Source: Bacillota bacterium (GTDB lineage: Bacteria; Eremiobacterota; SpSt-956; JAKJGF01). Taken from it: a stretch of 14,856 bases of DNA. The notes under the pieces were generated by a model, which had not been told where the DNA came from, did not search any database, and worked only from the letters and a program-made list of their open reading frames with translations. The position numbers and the translations under genes are program-made. Below, one piece after another: positions 7,380 to 12,615 of the stretch (positions are counted from its first letter, which is position 1; every line of letters starts with the position of its first letter). The DNA lies in NCBI GenBank assembly GCA_029555925.1, contig JAKPQU010000285.1, forward strand, positions 1-14,856, written 5' to 3'.

Positions 7380-7394
7380 ATTTTATGATATAAT
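7367..7394 (+). promoter_or_regulatory. Extended -10 promoter of the response regulator gene
   Basis: TATAAT at 7389-7394 is preceded by TG one base away (TGATATAAT, 7386-7394), the extended -10 arrangement. A fair -35 box TTGCCT lies at 7367-7372 with a 16-nt spacer. Transcription would begin near 7401, leaving a leader of about 120 nt before the ATG at 7522. Confidence 0.65.
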
Positions 7395-7410
7395 TATAAA
7401 ATTGCTACAG

Positions 7411-7480
7411 GCGCGAGTATTTTTATAATCTCCTTTACATTTGTTGTAAAAGGAGGAGTATTTTTACTTTTGGCGAAATC
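7411..7480 (+). promoter_or_regulatory. Structured 5' leader of the response regulator gene
   Basis: Within the predicted leader, CTCCTTTACA (7430-7439) pairs with TGTAAAAGGAG (7445-7455) with one bulged base around a TTTGT loop. The hairpin is bracketed by two copies of the 11-mer GAGTATTTTTA (7415-7425 and 7456-7466). TTTTGGCGAAAT follows. The U-run after the stem is only five bases, so it may act as a weak attenuator or as a regulatory RNA structure. It matches no riboswitch class I can recall. Confidence 0.45.
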
Positions 7481-7521
7481 TAAAATAATATCTTTCAGTA
7501 GATTTAGGAGAGAAGGCTAGA

Positions 7522-8532
7522 ATGCTAACGAAGTCTTGTATTTTAATAGTTGATGATGATCCGGATATTTTGAAATTATTGTCTTTGACACTTCAGAAAA
7601 GAGGATATCATGTAGTAACTGTAGGGCGAGGAATTGATGCCATCAAGGAAGTAGAGAGAAATAAATTTAATATTATATTATTAGATTTGAAGATGCCGGG
7701 TCTGGATGGTATGGAAACTTACAGGAGAATAAGATTACTTGATTCTGACGTTACGGTTATCATGATGACCGGTTATCATGATGAAGATGTGCTCAGGCAG
7801 GCCCTTAAAGAAGGTGTCTTCAGTGTTGCTCTTAAACCTCTTGACATAGCTAAAATGGTCAGTCTTGCAAACCTGAAATTAATCAATGTCTTCTATGATA
7901 TGACGTCAGATGAAATCAGTGAGATAGCAAATATAACTACTGAATGTAAATTTTCACCCAAAGAAGTAATATTTATACCGGACGATACTGCCGATGCAGT
8001 TTATTTTTTAACCAACGGACGGGTAAAACTTTATCAGATTTCATCAGAAGGAAAAGAGATAACGCTCGGTATCTTACAGCCAGGAGATATTTTCGGTGAA
8101 ATGGAAACTCTCGGACAGAGCAGACGTGAAGTTTTTGCCGAAGCCATGGATACATGCTATGCATGTAAAATTGATAAGAAGCCTTTTGAAAAGATGATTC
8201 AGGAAAAACCTAAAGTGGCATTGAAACTTATACAGGTCATGGCCAGGCGATTTCAACAGGCTCAATCAAAAATAGAGGATATGGCTTTTCGTGATGTTAC
8301 AGGAAGACTGTCCAAATTAATACTCAAGCTTGCAGAGGAATTTGGTGAACATACATCAAAAGGTATAAAGATAAGTGTAAAGCTTACTCATAGAGATATA
8401 GGTAATATGATTGGTGTTTCAAGAGAAACTACTACTTCTACGTTGAATAATTTTAAGAAACAAAGGTTTATAGACTTCAGTAGGAGATATATTACGGTTC
8501 TGGATAAAAAAGGCTTGGAAAATCTTATTTAA
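7522..8532 (+). CDS. Response regulator receiver domain fused to a CRP/FNR-type transcription regulator
   Basis: A 336-aa cytoplasmic DNA-binding protein. Residues 1-122 form a receiver domain with all key residues: acidic pocket D11-D13, phosphoacceptor D55 (LLDLKMPGLDG), T83 and K105 (KPLD). Residues about 125-245 form a cyclic-nucleotide-binding-type barrel with GEITLG-like strands and GDIFGEM. At the phosphate-binding cassette E193 and R202 are present, but the residue after the Arg is E203 rather than Ser/Thr, so cAMP or cGMP binding is doubtful. Residues 289-318 are a Crp-type helix-turn-helix (LTHRDIGNMIGVSRETTTS). The architecture implies that a histidine kinase, not a nucleotide, sets DNA binding; no kinase gene is nearby. 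The start has GAAGG 5 nt and GGAG 11 nt upstream. An extended -10 promoter and a hairpin leader precede it. Downstream is only a weak A/T hairpin, not a clear terminator. Confidence 0.93.
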   Translation: MLTKSCILIVDDDPDILKLLSLTLQKRGYHVVTVGRGIDAIKEVERNKFNIILLDLKMPGLDGMETYRRIRLLDSDVTVIMMTGYHDEDVLRQALKEGVFSVALKPLDIAKMVSLANLKLINVFYDMTSDEISEIANITTECKFSPKEVIFIPDDTADAVYFLTNGRVKLYQISSEGKEITLGILQPGDIFGEMETLGQSRREVFAEAMDTCYACKIDKKPFEKMIQEKPKVALKLIQVMARRFQQAQSKIEDMAFRDVTGRLSKLILKLAEEFGEHTSKGIKISVKLTHRDIGNMIGVSRETTTSTLNNFKKQRFIDFSRRYITVLDKKGLENLI

Positions 8533-8593
8533 AATAATGTAATTATACTTTTACAGATTTTAAAATTGTAAAAAAGTAATCTATTCAATTTTT

Positions 8594-8614
8594 AGGTGTC
8601 AGGTGTTGTATTAG
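8594..8614. repeat. Short heptamer repeat remnant
   Basis: AGGTGTC (8594-8600) and AGGTGTT (8601-8607) are adjacent near-identical 7-mers, followed by the diverged GTATTAG (8608-8614). Two units alone would be weak evidence; it is listed because other gaps here hold 7-nt-period arrays. Confidence 0.4.
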
Positions 8615-8645
8615 TAAGATTAAAACCCGGAACCTACGTGTAGAA

Positions 8646-8651
8646 TATAAT
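8646..8651 (+). promoter_or_regulatory. Possible -10 box of the RapZ-IMPase fusion gene
   Basis: TATAAT lies 35 nt before the ATG at 8687. No good -35 box is found at 16-18 nt upstream and there is no extended TG. The alternative is read-through from the response regulator gene, whose end is 154 nt upstream. Confidence 0.35.
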
Positions 8652-8686
8652 AGAATGGAATATATAGAATACAGGTTAAATAATTT

Positions 8687-10108
8687 ATGGTAGACAAAAA
8701 CTGGGAAGATGAGATTAAAAAGGTAGACATACATATATTATCAGGTTTTTCTGCATCAGGCAAAACTCTTGCCAATAGATTTCTTGAAGAACTGGGATTT
8801 ATAACAATTTCTCCTACTTCTCCCAATGATATAACTCAGGATGTTAAATCTCTTGTCATGAGAGGTATTAAAAAAATTGTTGTTAATGTCGATATTAGAA
8901 CTTATATAGCCAGTTGTCTTGAAAGGGAGCCCTTTCTTTCTTCTTTCAACAGAGCACTCGAGGAACTGTTCAATCCTCCTGTAATGTTTTTAAGCTGTTC
9001 AGATGAGGTGCTTATAAGGAGATTAAGCAAAGAAGGACGTTCTCTTCATCCTCTCTCTGCTATTTTAAGTATGGATATATCGGTGGAAGAGGCTCTTTCA
9101 CTTGAAAAAAGCATATTAATGCCTGTAAAAGAAAAAGCCAGATTTATTATAGATACTACTCTTACGAGTGTGTGGGGATTGAGAAGAAAGATTTTCGAGA
9201 TTTATACATCTCCTACTGATTTCAGTGATAAATTTACTAAATATTTTCTTTCAGATAGTGTCCATTATGATCAGGTGTTGCTGGACGTTGCAAAGAACAT
9301 AGTTAAAAAAGTAATTTCTGAAGTAAAGCCATTGTTGCTTTTTGATGCAGCCCGTTCCGGTGAAAAAGTTGAAAATCTTCGTGAAAAAGATCCGGAAGAT
9401 GAAACGAGAAAGATAGACATTATAGCAGAACAGGAATATATTCTTGGTCTTGAAAATAATGTAGGTGTACCCTATCTGTTGCTTACTGAAGAATCAGGTG
9501 AAATTGAAGTTGGAAAATCAAATCCTGATTTGATGGTTTTTGTAGATCCTCTTGACGGAACTGATCTTGCTATAAGAAGGATACCTTTATGTGCCACTTC
9601 TATATGTTTTTATTCTAAAACTCTTGGTGAATTCCTTGCTTCTGTAGTTGGAGATATTTTTACCGGACTTATTTATTATGCAAGTAAAAGTCAGAGCGGT
9701 GCCTATATGGAAGGTAATGATTTCGGGCCTATAAGGATTTTCCCGTCCCGCGTAAAATCTCTTTCTGATGCTTTTATAGCCAATTATGCTATAAAGCCTC
9801 AGAGACTGGTTTCTCTTGGAGAACAGAAGAATTTAATCCTTAAGTCCCTTAGAATGTTTAATAACGGAGGACCTCTTGAAATATGCAGAGTTGCATCTGG
9901 AGATACAGATGCCCTTGTTGAGTTTAATAAAGGTTTTGCCGGCTATGATTTATACTCCGGTGCTTTTATTTTATCTAAATCAGGCGGTATATGTAATCGT
10001 CTGGACGGAAAACCTCTGGAGGTCAGTGAAGATGTTAATTACAGGCAAAAATTTATTGCTGCCTGTAATGTAGAATTATTTTCCAGTATTAAAGATGTAC
10101 TGGTTTGA
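8687..10108 (+). CDS. RapZ/YvcJ-like P-loop domain fused to an inositol-monophosphatase-family domain
   Basis: A 473-aa two-domain protein. Residues about 13-172 match the N-terminal nucleotide-binding domain of RapZ (YvcJ): Walker A GFSASGKT (20-27), LEELGF (33-38), a VNVDIR strand (67-71) and the family-specific RRLS..GRSLHPLS (111-124), then DTTLTSVWGLR (156-166). RapZ then has its own C-terminal domain, which in E. coli binds glucosamine-6-phosphate and regulatory RNA. Here residues about 190-465 are instead an IMPase/FBPase-type phosphatase with its metal ligands: TEESGE (E268, E269), DPLDGTD (D287, D290) and GYDLYSG (D421) before SKSGG. Both halves look intact, suggesting a Mg-dependent sugar- or nucleotide-phosphate phosphatase coupled to a nucleotide-binding switch; substrate unknown. 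An in-frame stop precedes ATG 8687, so the start is fixed although the Shine-Dalgarno is weak (ACAGG, 11 nt away). No clear terminator follows. Confidence 0.9.
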   Translation: MVDKNWEDEIKKVDIHILSGFSASGKTLANRFLEELGFITISPTSPNDITQDVKSLVMRGIKKIVVNVDIRTYIASCLEREPFLSSFNRALEELFNPPVMFLSCSDEVLIRRLSKEGRSLHPLSAILSMDISVEEALSLEKSILMPVKEKARFIIDTTLTSVWGLRRKIFEIYTSPTDFSDKFTKYFLSDSVHYDQVLLDVAKNIVKKVISEVKPLLLFDAARSGEKVENLREKDPEDETRKIDIIAEQEYILGLENNVGVPYLLLTEESGEIEVGKSNPDLMVFVDPLDGTDLAIRRIPLCATSICFYSKTLGEFLASVVGDIFTGLIYYASKSQSGAYMEGNDFGPIRIFPSRVKSLSDAFIANYAIKPQRLVSLGEQKNLILKSLRMFNNGGPLEICRVASGDTDALVEFNKGFAGYDLYSGAFILSKSGGICNRLDGKPLEVSEDVNYRQKFIAACNVELFSSIKDVLV

Positions 10109-10150
10109 TGAACATAGTATTATTAATTAAAATTCACAGGAAATTTCATT

Positions 10151-10260
10151 TTTGACCAGGATTTATAGGATTTATGGGATTACCAGGATGATAAATAGAA
10201 TTACTTTACTTGAAAGTTCTATTCTCGATAATTCTTTAATCCCAAAAATCCCTGTTAAAA
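10151..10260. repeat. Palindromic element with 9-nt internal period
   Basis: Four 9-mers in phase: GGATTTATA (10159-10167), GGATTTATG (10168-10176), GGATTACCA (10177-10185) and GGATGATAA (10186-10194). The opposite arm, read on the minus strand, gives GGATTTTTG (10252-10244) and GGATTAAAG (10243-10235). The arms pair: GGATTTATGGGATTA with TAATCCCAAAAATCC (14 of 15), and an inner AATAGAA (10194-10200) with TTCTATT (10217-10223). The whole forms a long imperfect hairpin of about 105 nt. Elements of this look, with AGGATTTACAGGATT-like arms, recur between genes in many bacteria. No transposase is present. It begins about 40 nt after the RapZ-IMPase stop and could end transcripts. Confidence 0.65.
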
Positions 10261-10338
10261 TTAAAGCTTTAGATAAAAATTATGTAGAGGCAATTTATCT
10301 AGGAATGGCAGTTAAATAAATGTCTCAAATATATTAAT

Positions 10339-10372
10339 CGTGACGCGTAACGCGTAACGCGTGACGCGAGGA
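10339..10372. repeat. Heptamer array, CGTRACG type, four perfect units
   Basis: CGTGACG (10339-10345), CGTAACG (10346-10352), CGTAACG (10353-10359), CGTGACG (10360-10366), then the edge sequence CGAGGA (10367-10372). The array is bracketed by TGTCTC (10321-10326) and its complement GAGACA (10375-10380), and further out by TAGGAATG (10300-10307) and CATTCCTA (10394-10401). Confidence 0.9.
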
Positions 10373-10414
10373 AAGAGACAATTAATAAATTTTCATTCCT
10401 AAATAATAAAAAAA

Positions 10415-10434
10415 TCCTCGCGTGACGCGTTACG
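10415..10434. repeat. Heptamer array in opposite orientation, two units
   Basis: TCCTCG (10415-10420), CGTGACG (10421-10427), CGTTACG (10428-10434). On the minus strand this is CGTAACG, CGTCACG, CGAGGA, so it is inverted relative to the array at 10339. Its 10415-10428 pairs with 10359-10372 at 13 of 14 positions across a 42-nt loop. Confidence 0.8.
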
Positions 10435-10601
10435 AATAAAAAATCTTTAATTTTGGCAATAGTTTTTCTTATTCGGAAGGATTTCTATTTGACTGTAAAG
10501 AAGTATTATAGTTGAATTTATTTGTATTTTTTTAAAAAATTATTATTACACATATAATTTTTATTTATGTTGAATATAACCTGGAAGGTCTTTGTGAAGG
10601 T

Positions 10602-10610
10602 TGCTATAAT
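10602..10610 (+). promoter_or_regulatory. Extended -10 promoter of the kinase-like gene
   Basis: TGCTATAAT (10602-10610) is a perfect extended -10 element. No clear -35 box lies 16-18 nt upstream, which extended -10 promoters can tolerate. It leaves a leader of about 15 nt, containing the Shine-Dalgarno AGGGGAG (10621-10627), before the ATG at 10633. Confidence 0.55.
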
Positions 10611-10632
10611 TTAATTAGATAGGGGAGTAAAG

Positions 10633-12423
10633 ATGAGCGAACTAGAAAATGACCTGTCTGAAAAGAGGCCTGTTAAGAAGAAGATAATCAGAAAGAAAAT
10701 TATAAAAAGAAAACCTGGCGGTGAGCCGGGTGAAGTAATAGTTTCTCAGGATACGGAAACAAGAGACGATAGTTCAGATATACAGAAGAGTGAAGGTACT
10801 CCTGTAAGAAGAATTATAAAGAGGAAGGGTATCGTTCGAAAACATGCCAGAGAAAGTGTTGAAGAGGTTCTGGGAAAGAAGATTGCCCCGGCTTCGAAAG
10901 AACAGGAAAAAATAGTAGAGTATAAGGCTGCTCCTGTAGAAGAAGAAACAGGCCCGGATGATATGAAATCAGAAGGAGCAGAAGATGGAGATAGTTCCAG
11001 AGTAATAAGGCGCAGGGTTGTAAAGAAGAAGCCTGCTATAAAAAGGGTTATTAAAAAGAAGGCTGTTACCAGAAGACTGGCTCGTGAGACTATTGAACAG
11101 GTTCTGGGAAAAAAGCTTGAAGGTGAAGAGAAAAAGGAAGAAGAAAAACCGGTCAAAGAAGTTGCACCGGAGCCGGTGATCTCCGCACTTCCTAAAAGGA
11201 AGGCTATGGTTACGAAAAAGGTTTCTGATGAGGAACAAAAAGATAGAGAAATACAGAAACCTGTTGCTCCGACAGTAGTTATTCCTCCTGACTGGAAAGA
11301 ACGAAAGATTGCATCTTATAAAAAGAAACCAAACTCTCCTCCTGTATTTTCTCCTTTGCCTAAAGATACAAAGTTAAATGAGCGTTATAAGATACTGGAA
11401 TTAATACATTCCGACTGCTATGGTTGTGTTTACAGGGTAACAGATTTAAAGGAGAAAAATAAGGATCTTGCTTCCAGGGCAATTAAGGAAATACAGTATT
11501 CTCTTTCTGATTGTAATAATGTGAGCGGTCTTCAGGAAGCTATGAATATGCTTAAGAGAATTGCCTCTTTTCTGCAGGATATGAGTCATCCCTTTTTAGC
11601 AAAAATCTATGATTACTTTTTTGATATAGATGAAAAGAAAGGTGCAAGATTTTTTGTTGTTATGGAACTTGTAAAAGGAAAGCCACTGGAAGACATTCTG
11701 GCAGAATATAAAAAAGAAGGAAAATCTCTGAGTGCAAAACATATATTCAAAACTATATCCAATATATGTGATGCTATGTATTATTCCCATAATAAAAAGC
11801 CTTTCCCCATAGCATTTATAAATCTGAAACCTTCCAATATTATAGTTGCCGATGACGATAGCCTGAAATTTATAAATTATGGTATGGGAAGAATTCTTAT
11901 TAATCCGGACAATACGTCTGAATATAGAGGAACCCTGGGATATTCTGCACCAGAACAGAAGGGTGTGGATTTTACCAATACGAAAGCAGATATTTTTGCC
12001 TTCGGTGTTACCCTTTATTATCTTCTTTCCGGAATCAATCCGGAAGAATATCCCTATGAGTTTAAATCTATAAAAGATACAAAACCTTTTATTTCAGATA
12101 AGGTAGAAAACTTTATTTTCAAATGTGTAAATGTACACCCTGAAGATCGTCCCATTATTCAGGAAGTAAGAGAAACTATTAAAGGTTTTGATTTCTTTGA
12201 ACTTGATACGTCTACCGAAGAAAGTAAGAAAATAGAAGAAAAGAAAAAGAAAATAGAAGGTAGTAAAGCCAGGATAGTAGAACCCCTGGATGATATAATC
12301 GGTGAAGTTGTAGAAGAGGAACCGAAAAAACCTTCCAAAAGTAATCTTGCATGGATTATAATACCTGCTATAATATTTATTATACTGATAATATTACTTA
12401 TAATTTTCAAACCTTTCCATTAA
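10633..12423 (+). CDS. Tail-anchored Ser/Thr kinase-like protein, probable pseudokinase
   Basis: A 596-aa protein in three parts. Residues 1-235 are disordered and strongly charged, with a duplicated basic motif (59-83 and 137-161, both ending VLGKK). Residues about 250-517 are a protein-kinase fold: Lys at K285 (AIKE), helix C E302, SAPEQ (438-442) and D453 of KADIFAFGV. Three active-site elements are altered: the glycine loop is LIHSDCYGCVY (257-267) with only one Gly; the HRD motif is FIN (395-397) in FINLKPSN, so the catalytic Asp is Asn; and DFG is NYG (415-417), so the metal-binding Asp is Asn. Phosphotransfer is therefore unlikely. Residues about 571-593 are one membrane helix at the very C-terminus, which would leave the kinase fold in the cytoplasm. 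AGGGGAG precedes the ATG. It stands alone between repeat-filled gaps. Confidence 0.9.
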   Translation: MSELENDLSEKRPVKKKIIRKKIIKRKPGGEPGEVIVSQDTETRDDSSDIQKSEGTPVRRIIKRKGIVRKHARESVEEVLGKKIAPASKEQEKIVEYKAAPVEEETGPDDMKSEGAEDGDSSRVIRRRVVKKKPAIKRVIKKKAVTRRLARETIEQVLGKKLEGEEKKEEEKPVKEVAPEPVISALPKRKAMVTKKVSDEEQKDREIQKPVAPTVVIPPDWKERKIASYKKKPNSPPVFSPLPKDTKLNERYKILELIHSDCYGCVYRVTDLKEKNKDLASRAIKEIQYSLSDCNNVSGLQEAMNMLKRIASFLQDMSHPFLAKIYDYFFDIDEKKGARFFVVMELVKGKPLEDILAEYKKEGKSLSAKHIFKTISNICDAMYYSHNKKPFPIAFINLKPSNIIVADDDSLKFINYGMGRILINPDNTSEYRGTLGYSAPEQKGVDFTNTKADIFAFGVTLYYLLSGINPEEYPYEFKSIKDTKPFISDKVENFIFKCVNVHPEDRPIIQEVRETIKGFDFFELDTSTEESKKIEEKKKKIEGSKARIVEPLDDIIGEVVEEEPKKPSKSNLAWIIIPAIIFIILIILLIIFKPFH

Positions 12424-12464
12424 GGGGTTGTTAGAAAATAACTACATCATATTACAGTTTGTAT

Positions 12465-12496
12465 CGTAACGCGTAACGCGTAACGCGTAACGCGAG
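12465..12496. repeat. Heptamer array, four perfect CGTAACG units
   Basis: Four identical 7-mers CGTAACG (12465-12471, 12472-12478, 12479-12485, 12486-12492) followed by the edge CGAG (12493-12496) and an A-rich stretch. The array begins 42 nt after the stop of the kinase-like gene and lies in the same orientation as the array at 10339. Confidence 0.92.
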
Positions 12497-12566
12497 AATA
12501 AAAGCCATTCAGATAATTTGGCAGGGTTATTTTTGCAGTCCCTGATTATAATAAAATATTGTTAGT

Positions 12567-12572
12567 TATAAT
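12567..12572 (+). promoter_or_regulatory. Possible -10 box of the lipoprotein gene
   Basis: TATAAT at 12567-12572 lies 44 nt before the ATG at 12616; a second TATAAT is at 12547-12552. Neither has a good -35 box at normal spacing, so the choice between them is open. Confidence 0.35.
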
Positions 12573-12615
12573 GTTAAAACTTTAAAATACTTGTGTTTGC
12601 GGGGGAGATGGTTTT

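Larger units (their letters stand above)
10109..10632. other. Intergenic region of 524 nt, repeats only
   Basis: Between the RapZ-IMPase fusion gene and the kinase-like gene lie the 9-nt-period palindrome (10151-10260), two facing CGTRACG heptamer arrays (10339-10370 and 10421-10434) and a promoter for the next gene (10602-10610). The only frame of note (10188-10319, 43 codons) starts inside the palindrome and has no Shine-Dalgarno. About 10435-10600 is very AT-rich and shows nothing I can name. Confidence 0.6.

Noticed and set aside
8552..8580. Hairpin TTTTACA ... TGTAAAA after the response regulator gene as a terminator
   Set aside because: The stem is A/T only and no T-run follows on the plus strand; too weak to call.
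10188..10319. Open frame of 43 codons starting with ATG downstream of the RapZ-IMPase gene
   Set aside because: It begins inside the palindromic repeat, has no Shine-Dalgarno, and its composition follows the repeat; most likely chance.
10489..10512. TTGACT with TATTAT/TATAGT as a promoter for the kinase-like gene
   Set aside because: Spacing between the boxes is only 9-12 nt, well short of the normal 16-18; the extended -10 at 10602 is a better candidate.
10746..11156. Minus-strand open frame of 136 codons in the kinase-like gene
   Set aside because: It is antisense to the Lys/Glu-rich arm, which produces long Ser/Phe-rich frames by composition alone.
4631..12496. Heptamer arrays as CRISPR
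   Set aside because: Units are 7 nt with no spacers, and no cas gene is present.
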